Below, in pieces: positions 48,142-56,819 of a stretch of 64,000 nucleotides of DNA; positions within the stretch are counted from its first letter, which is position 1, and each line of letters opens with the position of its first letter. The notes beneath the pieces are model-generated. The model ran no database searches. It was not told the DNA's origin and saw nothing but the letters and a program-made list of their open reading frames with translations. This DNA is from Acinetobacter calcoaceticus ANC 3811 (GTDB taxonomy: Bacteria > Pseudomonadota > Gammaproteobacteria > Pseudomonadales > Moraxellaceae). The position numbers and the translations under genes were made by a program. The DNA lies in NCBI RefSeq assembly GCF_000399665.1, contig NZ_KB976986.1, forward strand, positions 1,398,240-1,462,239, read 5' to 3'.

Positions 48142-49074
48142 ATGGAAATTGATGAAGAACTCACCCTTAAAAAAATACAGATTTTTTTAGCTTTTATGCG
48201 CTGTGGTAATTTGTCTAAAACAGCGACAGAAATGGAGCTGAGTAATGTCAGTGTTCATAAAGCCTTACACTCTTTAGAAAGCGCTTTACGTTGTCCTCTT
48301 TTTAAAAATGAAGGCCGTAACCTCATTCCTTTAAAAAGTGCGTATGTGTTTGAAGAACGGGCGCAAAAAATCGTACAAGACATTTTTATTACCGTAAATA
48401 AAACTAGAGAAGCCGCTGGTTTTGCAGCCAAGGTCTTACATTTAGGTTCTCTTTATTCTTTGACGGTAAATACGATTCCAAATGTGATTAGCGGTCTTAA
48501 ACTCAGACGTAGTGAGCTTGATATCCAACTGTTGCTGAGTTCAAATCAGGATTTGGTAAAAAAGCTTAAAGCAACGAAACTTGATGCCATTATTGTGGCT
48601 TTAAATGAAACCACTCAAGATGATGACTTTGAAATTTTGCCGATGTTTTCAGATGATATTTTTCTGGCAGTCAATAAAGATTCTAAATATACAGAGTTTA
48701 AAGATATTGATTTAAGTCTATTAAAAGAAGAGACTTTTTTAACTTTAACTAAGGGCTTTGCCACTCATAATGACAGCGACATCATTTTTAAAAAAGCTGG
48801 TTTTTCACCTAAAGTTGCTTTGCAAGTGAATGATATTTTCACCTTAATTAGTATGGTCAGCTCAGGTGTCGGTTTTGCTCTACTACCCGGCCGTATTTCT
48901 GCAGTTTATGAAAGTTCAGTAAAACTTATTCCCTTAAAACAGCAATATCACATGCAGCAAGAAATTGGCTTGGTCTTTCTAAAGAGTAAAGAGCGCGATC
49001 CAAACTTACTTGCTCTGATTGCTGAATGTCGAATGTTTGCCTCTAATTTCAAAAATAAAAAAGACCGTTGTTAA
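48142..49074 (+). CDS. LysR-family regulator, probable malonate-gene regulator
   Basis: A 310-residue LysR protein with winged helix (about 14-75: MRCGNLSKTATEMELSNVSVHKALHSLESAL) and ligand-binding domain (about 95-300). It is convergent with the madM end of the malonate cluster. LysR-type MdcR controls the malonate genes of Klebsiella, so a similar role is likely, but A. calcoaceticus is known for a GntR-type repressor (MdcY) and none is here. The palindrome upstream of mdcA (56499-56513) is a candidate site. Confidence 0.8.
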   Translation: MEIDEELTLKKIQIFLAFMRCGNLSKTATEMELSNVSVHKALHSLESALRCPLFKNEGRNLIPLKSAYVFEERAQKIVQDIFITVNKTREAAGFAAKVLHLGSLYSLTVNTIPNVISGLKLRRSELDIQLLLSSNQDLVKKLKATKLDAIIVALNETTQDDDFEILPMFSDDIFLAVNKDSKYTEFKDIDLSLLKEETFLTLTKGFATHNDSDIIFKKAGFSPKVALQVNDIFTLISMVSSGVGFALLPGRISAVYESSVKLIPLKQQYHMQQEIGLVFLKSKERDPNLLALIAECRMFASNFKNKKDRC

Positions 49075-49090
49075 TAGCAACGGCCTTTTT
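49057..49090. terminator. Bidirectional terminator between LysR gene and madM
   Basis: A5-GACCGTTG (49058-49070 region) pairs with CAACGGCC-T5 (to 49090), one mismatch, 7-nt loop, with A and T runs on both sides. Serves both convergent genes. Confidence 0.85.
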
Positions 49091-49110
49091 GACTGAATAT
49101 TAAATATTTA

Positions 49111-49875
49111 TTAACCGACTAAAGCTTTAACTGCAAAGAACAAAACAGTCGGCCCCATTAAGCAGCCAAGACCTGTATGGAATGTTGCAGTAAGCGCACC
49201 GTAAGGCACTAAACGGCGATCTGTAGCTGCTAAACCAGCTGATACACCGCTTACAGTTCCAGCTAAGCCACCAAAAATCATGGCAGAACGTGGATTATCG
49301 AGTCCCATAAATTTTGCGGTCAGCGGTGTTGAAACCATTACACAAATTGCTTTCACCAGCCCCGTTGCAATTGAAAGCGCCATAACCTCAGAACTCGCGC
49401 CAATTGCAGCGCCTGTCACTGGCCCCACAATGTAGGTCACTGCACCTGCGCCAATTGTGGTAATACTTACTGCATCACGATAGCCAAAAATCCACGCAAA
49501 CATACAACCGACAATAAATGGCAAAATGGTTCCGAGAAATAAAGAGAAGGCACCAATAAATCCGGCTTTTTTCGCTTCAGTCGCTTGTACCTCAAATGCA
49601 GTTGCAACAATGGTAAAGTCACGAAGCATTGCCCCGCCCATGAGTCCGACACCGGTAAAGAGCGCAAGATCGGTTATGCCTTTTTCGCCGCCTGTCATTT
49701 TTCCGCCAAACCATGCCAAGATTAAACCAATCACAATTGCAATGGCTGAAGCATGCACTCGTCCCTTGGTTAAATATTTTGATAGCTTGGTCGACAACCA
49801 CATAATTAAAGCAATTAAGGCAAAAGCTGTAATTAAACCTAGATGGGTTAAGTCCTTTAATAATAATTCAACCAT
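49111..49875 (-). CDS. madM: Malonate transporter subunit MadM
   Basis: A 254-residue membrane protein (ATG 49875, GGAGG eight bases upstream) with about nine hydrophobic spans: GGEKGITDLALFTGVGLMGGAMLRD, TTIGAGAVTYIVGPVTGAAIG, FGGLAGTVSGVSAGL. MadM pairs with MadL as a sodium-dependent malonate importer. It overlaps madL by eight bases. Last gene of the malonate cluster before a terminator. Confidence 0.93.
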   Translation of the reverse strand: MVELLLKDLTHLGLITAFALIALIMWLSTKLSKYLTKGRVHASAIAIVIGLILAWFGGKMTGGEKGITDLALFTGVGLMGGAMLRDFTIVATAFEVQATEAKKAGFIGAFSLFLGTILPFIVGCMFAWIFGYRDAVSITTIGAGAVTYIVGPVTGAAIGASSEVMALSIATGLVKAICVMVSTPLTAKFMGLDNPRSAMIFGGLAGTVSGVSAGLAATDRRLVPYGALTATFHTGLGCLMGPTVLFFAVKALVG

Positions 49876-50284
49876 GAACTTTGCCTCCAATGCTGTTTAA
49901 TGTGGTGTCTTCTTCCTTAGGTAAAGGGCTTGCTTTGTTATAACGACTTAAACCTGCAATGGTAAATGTACAAACAACAACCGAAACTACCGCCGCAAAG
50001 AGTGCCATATGCCCACTAGATAATGCTGTAACCACATTTTGTTGTGCTGCCATAGCAACAACAACAGGAATATACATGGTGCCCCAGAATGAAACGCCTT
50101 TTTCGGTTTCAACTGTCATTACGCCACGTTTTTCCATCCATAACCGTATGCAAATGAGTAAAATCATGGCGATACCCACGCCACCAACATTAGACTTTAC
50201 TCCCAATAAAATACCCAGTAGATCGCCAACAATCACACCCACCAAGGTGCAAAGTGCGAGTAAACCAACTCCATATATAATCAT
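49868..50284 (-). CDS. madL: Malonate transporter subunit MadL
   Basis: A 138-residue membrane protein with four hydrophobic spans (MIIYGVGLLALCTLVGVIVG at the start; FWGTMYIPVVVAMAAQQNVV), the expected size for MadL. A GAGGGA site precedes the ATG. Encoded just before madM and translationally coupled to it; the two make one malonate importer, replacing the MdcF carrier of Klebsiella. Confidence 0.93.
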   Translation of the reverse strand: MIIYGVGLLALCTLVGVIVGDLLGILLGVKSNVGGVGIAMILLICIRLWMEKRGVMTVETEKGVSFWGTMYIPVVVAMAAQQNVVTALSSGHMALFAAVVSVVVCTFTIAGLSRYNKASPLPKEEDTTLNSIGGKVHG

Positions 50285-50332
50285 GACAATCCCTCATATC
50301 CTTGGATCATTTATACTTTTGTAAAATCAGAT

Positions 50333-51271
50333 TCAAACAGAAAAACAATTGGCCTGTTCTTTTTGCATTGCCATCTGAATGCTGTCTATGCGTGTCCCTT
50401 GAAGTGACAACACGGTTCCTTCCTTAAATGTTCGACGTGCAAGTGTAGTGAGTACCGTTCCTGGCAAAGCCTCAACCTGTAACCTGACACCTCGCTCCCA
50501 TGCAGCTTGGATGGTACTTTCCCAATCTACAGTTCGACTCATATTAAAAGCCAAGTCATCACCAATTTGCTCTGCCTTGCCTAAAGTGCGTGCCGTTGTA
50601 CCACTTAAATAACGAATTTTAGGCTGCTTTAAAGTAAGTCCCTCCATAGACGCTGCAAGTTGCGTTGCTTGCTGACTTAATAATTCACAGTGCGATGGCA
50701 CCGATACATCTAATTTCTTTGCCACCACGCCTTGTTGCCTTGCCAAAACAGCAACTTGGTTCATGGCTTCAAAGCTTCCTGAAATAACGATCTGGTTATG
50801 TGCATTAATATTTGCGACAAACACCTCGGGTGCTATTTCATAAATCTGTTTGACCCATGCTTCTACGGCTGTACGGTCTGTACCAATCAGGGCAGTCATG
50901 CCATATCCAGTTGGATATGCTTTTTGCATGAGTTCACCTCGATAGGCAACTAAACGAACGGCGTCCTCAAAGGCTAAAACTCCCGCTACAACCGCAGCCG
51001 ACCATGCACCAATCGATAAGCCCGCAACATAATCTGGTGTTAAGTTTTCAGCAGTTAATAGTGCTGAACTCACCACACCTGAAATAAGTAAACAAAGCTG
51101 TACTGAACGTGTCGATTGCAATGCAGCCGGACTATCCAACATCAAGACATCTTCTTTGAGTACATTCGATGCAAGCTCAAGGTATTCTTTAACCAGAGCG
51201 GTTTGAGGTAAGTCGTGCAACATATTGCTTCGTTGCACACCTTGTCCCGGATATACCCAAATCGAAGTCAT
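50333..51271 (-). CDS. mdcH: Malonyl-CoA:ACP transacylase MdcH
   Basis: A 312-residue FabD-like acyltransferase that charges the decarboxylase acyl carrier subunit with malonyl from malonyl-CoA at the start of each activation. VYPGQGVQRSNML start, nucleophile Ser in AGLSIGAWSAAVVAG (GxSxG), and VANINAHNQIVISGS are typical. Twelve bases after mdcG. Together with MdcB and MdcG it prepares the active holoenzyme. Confidence 0.92.
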   Translation of the reverse strand: MTSIWVYPGQGVQRSNMLHDLPQTALVKEYLELASNVLKEDVLMLDSPAALQSTRSVQLCLLISGVVSSALLTAENLTPDYVAGLSIGAWSAAVVAGVLAFEDAVRLVAYRGELMQKAYPTGYGMTALIGTDRTAVEAWVKQIYEIAPEVFVANINAHNQIVISGSFEAMNQVAVLARQQGVVAKKLDVSVPSHCELLSQQATQLAASMEGLTLKQPKIRYLSGTTARTLGKAEQIGDDLAFNMSRTVDWESTIQAAWERGVRLQVEALPGTVLTTLARRTFKEGTVLSLQGTRIDSIQMAMQKEQANCFSV

Positions 51272-51283
51272 GATATCTATTCC

Positions 51284-51883
51284 CTAATTCCATGGGTTTT
51301 CTACTAAAACAGCACCATCAGGACGTTTTAATAGAACTTTTCCACTGTTCCTAGCCCATTCTTTTAACGCCAAACCACCTTGTGGAAGTTGTAGCTGTAT
51401 ATCTACATTCAGTCCTGCTTGCTGAAAAGTTTCGAGTAGCTTAATCGCCTGTTTTTTGGCAAAAGGTTGTTCAGCTCGAATCAACAAATCTATGTCACTT
51501 TGCTGGGTTACTGTTTCAATTCCCGTTGCCAGCTCAAATCCGAAACTTCCTGTATATCCCCAACATCCTGAAAAGTTTTTCATAATGCTAGAAATGCTCT
51601 GTAAACGTTCTGCCAAGTGCTCAAACTGTTGCGTATCTACGCGAGTCAGTGCTTCTGGCTTAAGCTGTTTGTTAATTGCTGATCGTGGCATTTGAGCTGC
51701 ATATCGTTGATGACGAAATTGTCCTCTTACACCCACAGCCACTTGATCTACAGGAGTAATTGCCCGTCGAACCACAACAGGATCGCCTCGTAGTACCACC
51801 TCTCTCACCCAAGGTGGAGCATCATCGGCTAAATCGACCGTCATGCCCCACAGTAAATCATGGGCTTCAAGCTCAAGTTTCAT
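51284..51883 (-). CDS. mdcG: Phosphoribosyl-dephospho-CoA transferase MdcG
   Basis: A 199-residue transferase that attaches the 2'-(5''-phosphoribosyl)-3'-dephospho-CoA prosthetic group, made by MdcB, to MdcC. WVREVVLRGDPVVVRRAI, GVRGQFRHQRYA and the nucleotidyltransferase-like TQQSDIDLLIRAEQP (two Asp) are seen. ATG 51883 overlaps the mdcE stop by four bases (ATGA); another ATG two codons earlier is possible. Coupled to mdcE. Confidence 0.9.
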   Translation of the reverse strand: MKLELEAHDLLWGMTVDLADDAPPWVREVVLRGDPVVVRRAITPVDQVAVGVRGQFRHQRYAAQMPRSAINKQLKPEALTRVDTQQFEHLAERLQSISSIMKNFSGCWGYTGSFGFELATGIETVTQQSDIDLLIRAEQPFAKKQAIKLLETFQQAGLNVDIQLQLPQGGLALKEWARNSGKVLLKRPDGAVLVENPWN

Positions 51884-52707
51884 GACCATTGCTCACGCAA
51901 TAATTCACGGACCTTTTTAGACATTTGACGGTTTTGGCCGTGAAGTCTCTGTTCCAATCCCCTAGATTGATCAGCATTAATTTCTTTAAATGCTTGAGCA
52001 ATCACCTGTTTCGCTAACAACAGATCATCGTTTGTCGGTTGTTCAGGGTTTTCAACAGATAGAAGTTCAGACAGCAATCCAAGCGTTGCATAACTCTCAA
52101 TGTCATAAGCCATTGGCGGAATGCTGGAAGCCAATTGCTCTAACTCATCAACCGACCGTTGGGTTACACGTGCAGCAGATTCCTTACCCATCGCATGCAC
52201 CATAACACCTGAATCTTTTAAGGCAATAATACGATTGGCTTGGTATCCATGCGCCAAGAAAGCACCCGACATCGACTTACCTACCAATAAACTCACAACG
52301 GGATGGCCTGCCAATCTGGCTCTGGCATAACTATCTACTGCACCCGCTAAAGCTTGATGAATACCTAATAATTCTTCGCGGCGCCCATAGGCCTGACTTG
52401 GGACATCAACCAAACATAAAATGCCGCGTTTAGTTTCTGAATGAACATCGGCTTGAATCACGTCATCAACCGCTTTTGCCAAGCTCCAGCCTTCTAAGAG
52501 TCCAACTTCACCTTGTTTTGCCCGTGGGAACAGACTATTACTGTCTTGGACAACTGCAATGATCCGTACCGCTTGCTGATCAATTTGACCATCGGCCACC
52601 CAAACTGAAGCTGGAAAGCCTTCAGCTGTCTTAAAGTCCTGTGTAAATGCTTTAAACCAATGTGCACCACGAGTAGATGCTTTTAATGTATCAACGGCGA
52701 TATTCAT
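51880..52707 (-). CDS. mdcE: Malonate decarboxylase gamma subunit MdcE
   Basis: A 275-residue carboxyltransferase-fold subunit that, with MdcD, decarboxylates malonyl-ACP to acetyl-ACP in this biotin-independent enzyme. FPRAKQGEVGLLEGWSLAKAVDD, CLVDVPSQAYGRREELLGIHQAL and HPVVSLLVGKSMSGAFLAHG form the crotonase-like oxyanion site. Overlaps mdcD by four bases (ATGA) and mdcG by four. Length agrees with the family. Confidence 0.93.
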   Translation of the reverse strand: MNIAVDTLKASTRGAHWFKAFTQDFKTAEGFPASVWVADGQIDQQAVRIIAVVQDSNSLFPRAKQGEVGLLEGWSLAKAVDDVIQADVHSETKRGILCLVDVPSQAYGRREELLGIHQALAGAVDSYARARLAGHPVVSLLVGKSMSGAFLAHGYQANRIIALKDSGVMVHAMGKESAARVTQRSVDELEQLASSIPPMAYDIESYATLGLLSELLSVENPEQPTNDDLLLAKQVIAQAFKEINADQSRGLEQRLHGQNRQMSKKVRELLREQWS

Positions 52708-53555
52708 GCTTGCTCTCCTTGATACAAAGCTTGAACCTGTGCTGGGGTAATCTGCTCAGCAGTATCGACTTGTTGTAGCTTCGCTAAATAGAATGAGTAA
52801 TTTGAACTACGATGCTGATGAGGTACGCCTTGGACTAAATAATCTATAACTTGCTGACGAATTTTCTGACGATCATCGTCAACATAGGCATCTGCCAAAC
52901 CACTAGCAAACCGTTGGTTCCCGCCTGTAATACTCCATATAAATGGACGATCTTTGGCGTTATATTCTTGAACACCAGCTTCTTGTTCAATCACTTGTGG
53001 GCCATTTAGACCTAAACGTCCTTCTTGTGTCATTACAATATAGCTACATAGACCAGCTGCAATCGACATCCCGCCAAAGCACCCTACACTGCCTGCAACC
53101 ACTGCAATCACGGGTTGATACTGACGCAAGTTCACAATTGCAGCCTGAATTTCAGCAATTGCAGCCAAACCCAGATTTGCTTCCTGTAAGCGAACGCCTC
53201 CTGTCTCTAACAGTAAAATTGCCGCTGTTGGAATACCTTTCAGATTGTCTTCAACTGCAAGTTCTAAGGCACCTGCAATTTTGGCACCACCTACCTCACC
53301 TAAACTTCCGCCTTGAAATAAACCTTCAATTGAAATTAAGACCACTGGGCGTTCTTGAATAGATCCTTTTGCAATCACCACACCATCATCGGCTTGCGGG
53401 ACAATATTTTGCTTAACGAGCCAAGGCGACATAACACGTGCAAATGGGTCAAGTAGCTCGCGGAAAGTCCCTTTATCTAATAATACTTTGGCACGTTCTC
53501 TGGCGCTGAGTTCAATAAAATCTTGTTTATTTAACAAGCTCTGAATATCAGTCAT
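52704..53555 (-). CDS. mdcD: Malonate decarboxylase beta subunit MdcD
   Basis: From ATG 53555 (GGAGGAG upstream), 283 residues; the frame is open to 53702 but that would overlap mdcC by much more and is not family-like. Carboxyltransferase-like subunit partner of MdcE: LLDPFARVMSPWLVKQNIVP, GSIQERPVVLISIEGLFQGGSLGEVGGAK, LLLETGGVRLQEANLGLAA. Overlaps mdcC by eight bases, consistent with co-translation. Confidence 0.93.
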   Translation of the reverse strand: MTDIQSLLNKQDFIELSARERAKVLLDKGTFRELLDPFARVMSPWLVKQNIVPQADDGVVIAKGSIQERPVVLISIEGLFQGGSLGEVGGAKIAGALELAVEDNLKGIPTAAILLLETGGVRLQEANLGLAAIAEIQAAIVNLRQYQPVIAVVAGSVGCFGGMSIAAGLCSYIVMTQEGRLGLNGPQVIEQEAGVQEYNAKDRPFIWSITGGNQRFASGLADAYVDDDRQKIRQQVIDYLVQGVPHQHRSSNYSFYLAKLQQVDTAEQITPAQVQALYQGEQA

Positions 53556-53847
53556 GAGCAATCTCCTCCAATGCTTGTTCAAGACGTAAGCGAACGACAC
53601 CGGGAGTTGCACCAAAGTCATGAATATCAATATTGACCGCTGGCGGTATTTGCACAGTAAAAATTCGTTCAAAAAGATTGTGCCAACGTGCTGCACTGCC
53701 ATCTACCGAAGTCACTACGTGAATTGAAGCTTTTCCAGTTTCGCCGGGTTCCATCAAAATTTCTAAATCACCCGAGCCAACACACCCTACCAGTGTTTTT
53801 TTTACAGGTGGCTCTGTGGCCACAAATTCAAAATGAAGTGTTTCCAT
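53548..53847 (-). CDS. mdcC: Malonate decarboxylase acyl carrier protein MdcC (delta)
   Basis: A 99-residue acyl carrier subunit. METLHFEF start at ATG 53847; two codons further up is another ATG. The prosthetic group is attached through phosphodiester linkage to a serine, here likely Ser25 in GCVGSGDLEIL. It carries acetyl/malonyl between MdcA and MdcDE. Starts just after the mdcB stop codon with AAGGGA upstream. Confidence 0.93.
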   Translation of the reverse strand: METLHFEFVATEPPVKKTLVGCVGSGDLEILMEPGETGKASIHVVTSVDGSAARWHNLFERIFTVQIPPAVNIDIHDFGATPGVVRLRLEQALEEIAHD

Positions 53848-53849
53848 AA

Positions 53850-54734
53850 TCAAAATCCCTTTTTATTTTTCACAGATGACTGCTCAACACGATCTATAAA
53901 TAGTGTTGCTGCCAACAAATCTGCGGCACCACCTGCGGAAGCTTTCATTCGAAGCAGGTCAATCTCTAAAAGATGCAAAGCACGTCGACCTTCCAAGCTT
54001 GAGCTACCACCCAAATCGAGTACTTGCTGAGCACCTTGTTGCATACGCTTTAAGCCATTTGTTCCAGATCGATAAAGAACACAGGTATCGGTCAAGTCAG
54101 TCATCATGGCAAGTAAGGCATCTAAGCGAGCGAACTCTTCTTTCATAGGTTTACTACGACTTTGGTAAAGCTGCTTTAAGCCAAAATTTACGATGGTTGG
54201 AAAACCTTGTTGAGCCTGTTCTTTGGCACCTAAGATGCCTAATTTCTTTTGTACTTGCTGACCATGACTCAAGGCCTGCTCTGGAATAAAACGATCTTCA
54301 AGCTGAGCAATCTGGCCTGCTAACTGGCATAGTTCAACAGCCGATAAATATTGTTGATTGGTGCGCCCCAATGCTGCTGCCGTAACCATTAAACCCAAGG
54401 CCCAAATTGCACCGCGGTGTGTGTTAACACCATCTGTTGCCAACATCATGGTGTTTTCACCTTGGCGACCAATTTCGCCAATGTCTTCACGTAAAGCTAA
54501 ACAGACTTTTCCGTGATGCTTTGCAGCTTGAACCATCTCTTCAAACATGGGTCCTAAACTTTTTGCAGAGCGCTCCATTAAGTCCAAAGTCAGGTCATCA
54601 TGTGCACCACTGCCACGGCGATCGACCAAAGCTGGTTTAGGGGTCAGATTAACTTCATCAATTAAAGCCTCGACCGCCATATCTGCCAAAAGCTGACTAT
54701 CGTTAAATGTTTGATATTGAACTTGTGCCATCAT
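53850..54734 (-). CDS. mdcB: Triphosphoribosyl-dephospho-CoA synthase MdcB
   Basis: A 294-residue enzyme that makes 2'-(5''-triphosphoribosyl)-3'-dephospho-CoA from ATP and dephospho-CoA, precursor of the MdcC prosthetic group. KPALVDRRGSGAHDDLTLDLM, TDGVNTHRGAIWALGLMVTAA and ASAGGAADLLAATLFIDRVE are CitG/MdcB signatures. ATG 54734 shares one base with the mdcA stop (TAATG), with AGGAG six bases upstream. Confidence 0.93.
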   Translation of the reverse strand: MMAQVQYQTFNDSQLLADMAVEALIDEVNLTPKPALVDRRGSGAHDDLTLDLMERSAKSLGPMFEEMVQAAKHHGKVCLALREDIGEIGRQGENTMMLATDGVNTHRGAIWALGLMVTAAALGRTNQQYLSAVELCQLAGQIAQLEDRFIPEQALSHGQQVQKKLGILGAKEQAQQGFPTIVNFGLKQLYQSRSKPMKEEFARLDALLAMMTDLTDTCVLYRSGTNGLKRMQQGAQQVLDLGGSSSLEGRRALHLLEIDLLRMKASAGGAADLLAATLFIDRVEQSSVKNKKGF

Positions 54735-56413
54735 TACCAACTCCTGAATTTTGCAGGTGGTTGATATAAACCATCTGACCAAGTTACTAAGTCGGCAATA
54801 TTTTTCGCAGCTAAAAGCTCACGTGTTGCATCGGTGCGGCGGATGCCTAAATCTTCAGGGAATACCACCAAGCCTTCGCTTCTTAAGCGTGCTGTTGTTT
54901 TAGGGTCTTGAGTTAAACCAATACTGGTCACGCCTGCTACCGCAGCAATCATGGCTTGACGTTCTTCTTGACTGCTTGCTTTATATAGATAAGCAATGCC
55001 TTCTTCGGTCAGTAGATGAGTGACGTCATCGCCATAAATCATGATCGGTGCTAAAGGTAAACCAGCCGTTTTAGCAACATCAATCGCATCAAGACGCTCT
55101 ACAAAAGTCGGCTTACCGCCCTCTTGGAAGGTTTCCACCATTTGCACCACCAGTTTTTTACCACGTGCCAAATAGGTTTCTGTTTCATTGGCGCCTTGCA
55201 AACGCATATCTAACCATGCTGGCGTATCGTGACGACGTCCGCGTGGATCATGCCCCATGTTTGGTGCACCACCAAAACCAGCTAAACGGCCTTTGGTAAC
55301 AGTTGAAGAATGGCCCATGCCATCAACTTGCAATGTTGCACCAATAAACAAATCAACGGCATATTGACCTGCAAGCTGACACATCATGCGGTTAGAACGT
55401 AAAGCACCATCACGACCTGTAAAGAAAACGTCAGGACGAGCTGCAACATATTTTTCCATACCGAGTTCGGTACCAAAACAATGCACGCTTTCAACCCAAC
55501 CTGTTTCAATCGCTGGAATTAAGGTTGGATGCGGATTCAGTGTCCAGTTTCGGCAAATTTTTCCTTTTAAACCTAAAGACTCACCATAAGTCGGTAAAAT
55601 CAGTTCAATTGCTGCGGTGTTAAAACCAATTCCATGGTTTAACGATTGCACATTATGCTTTTCATAAATTCCGCGAATTGCCATCATCGCCATGAGTATA
55701 TGCACAGGCTTAATGTGTTTCGGGTCACGGGTAAATAACGGTTCGATATAAAATGGCTGATCTGCGACCACCACATAATCCACCCAAGAAGCAGGAATAT
55801 CGACACGGGGTAAATCGCTTACGTCATCAACTAGTTCATTGACCTGAACAATCACGATACCGTCACTAAAAGCCGCAGGTTCAATCAGTGCTGGAGAATC
55901 TTCGGTACTTGGCCCTGTATAAATATTGCCTTGACGGTCGGCCATAAAACCAGCTGAGAGCACCACATTGGGAATGAGGTCGACCACCAATCGTGAATAT
56001 AATTCGATATAGGTATGAATGGCGCCAATCTCTAGCAGCCCATCTTCAATTAACTGACTAATACGTAAACTTTGTGGGCCAGCAAAAGAAAAATCGAGCT
56101 TGCGTGCAATGCCTTTTTCAAATAGATCAAGATGTTCCGAGCGCCCAACGCTTGGCATGATCATATGTAAATCGTGCAAAACATCTGGATTGGTTTGTGC
56201 CAAAGAGCGCGATAAGAAATCTGCCTGCTTTTGGTTATTTCCTTCGAGTACAACCCTGTCACCCGGCGTAATCAATGTTTCTAAGACTTTAATAATGTCT
56301 TGGGTGGGAATTACCACTCCATCGGTATATTGGCTTGCCATCTCCAATTTTAGCTGTTTAGCATGACGCCGCTTTGTCCATAACCGTTCTTTATTCTGAA
56401 CTGATCCTTCCAT
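54734..56413 (-). CDS. mdcA: Malonate decarboxylase alpha subunit MdcA
   Basis: From ATG 56413, 559 residues. The subunit transfers malonate from solution to acetyl-ACP, releasing acetate, so MdcDE can decarboxylate it. GDRVVLEGNNQKQADFLSRSL, IYTGPSTEDSPALIEPAAF, NHGIGFNTAAIELILPTYGE and FTGRDGALRSNRMMCQLAGQ are family segments. The frame is open to 56482 but the extra residues are poor matches. First gene of mdcABCDEGH-madLM; a LysR-box-like palindrome lies 86-100 bases upstream. Confidence 0.93.
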   Translation of the reverse strand: MEGSVQNKERLWTKRRHAKQLKLEMASQYTDGVVIPTQDIIKVLETLITPGDRVVLEGNNQKQADFLSRSLAQTNPDVLHDLHMIMPSVGRSEHLDLFEKGIARKLDFSFAGPQSLRISQLIEDGLLEIGAIHTYIELYSRLVVDLIPNVVLSAGFMADRQGNIYTGPSTEDSPALIEPAAFSDGIVIVQVNELVDDVSDLPRVDIPASWVDYVVVADQPFYIEPLFTRDPKHIKPVHILMAMMAIRGIYEKHNVQSLNHGIGFNTAAIELILPTYGESLGLKGKICRNWTLNPHPTLIPAIETGWVESVHCFGTELGMEKYVAARPDVFFTGRDGALRSNRMMCQLAGQYAVDLFIGATLQVDGMGHSSTVTKGRLAGFGGAPNMGHDPRGRRHDTPAWLDMRLQGANETETYLARGKKLVVQMVETFQEGGKPTFVERLDAIDVAKTAGLPLAPIMIYGDDVTHLLTEEGIAYLYKASSQEERQAMIAAVAGVTSIGLTQDPKTTARLRSEGLVVFPEDLGIRRTDATRELLAAKNIADLVTWSDGLYQPPAKFRSW

Positions 56414-56819
56414 GTGCTTACCTATAGATCCCAGTTTTGTTCTGTATCTATAAAAACGCTTTATGGAATTTTGATCAATCAACCTACATCAGCGGTCGTT
56501 AACCTCAGGTTAATGATTTATTTTAAGGTGGCTAAAAATGAACCTAAGAGAATAATCTTACCAAACACCCTTTATGAACGGTCTTATTTAAAAAAACTGG
56601 AGCTCCAACTGTTCTGTATCAAACTATCAGATGATAGAATATTAAGTCTGATTATTCAGTTGCAATTACTTGATAAAAAATAGTTTATGACAAAACAATA
56701 TAGATATCCCTGCCGCCAAAAATATATATACATTTTCAAGTTTGGGTGTTGATACTTCGCTCTATATATAAACAGAACATTCACACTCATTAATGACCAA
56801 ATATAATGAAAGGCCCTTT
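56414..56819. other. Divergent control region between mdcA and MFS gene
   Basis: About 400 bases. It should contain the mdc promoter and the MFS promoter. An 89-codon frame at 56414-56683 has no ribosome binding site and overlaps the palindrome, so I treat it as non-coding. The palindrome is listed separately. Confidence 0.6.
56499..56513. promoter_or_regulatory. LysR-box-like palindrome upstream of mdcA
   Basis: TTAACCT-C-AGGTTAA is a perfect 7-1-7 palindrome containing TTAAC-N5-GTTAA, close to the LysR recognition shape. It lies 86-100 bases upstream of mdcA, where a LysR activator would bind. Confidence 0.6.

Noticed and set aside
56414..56683. Plus-strand frame of 89 codons in the mdcA upstream region
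   Set aside because: It overlaps the palindromic operator candidate, has no ribosome binding site and no recognisable sequence.
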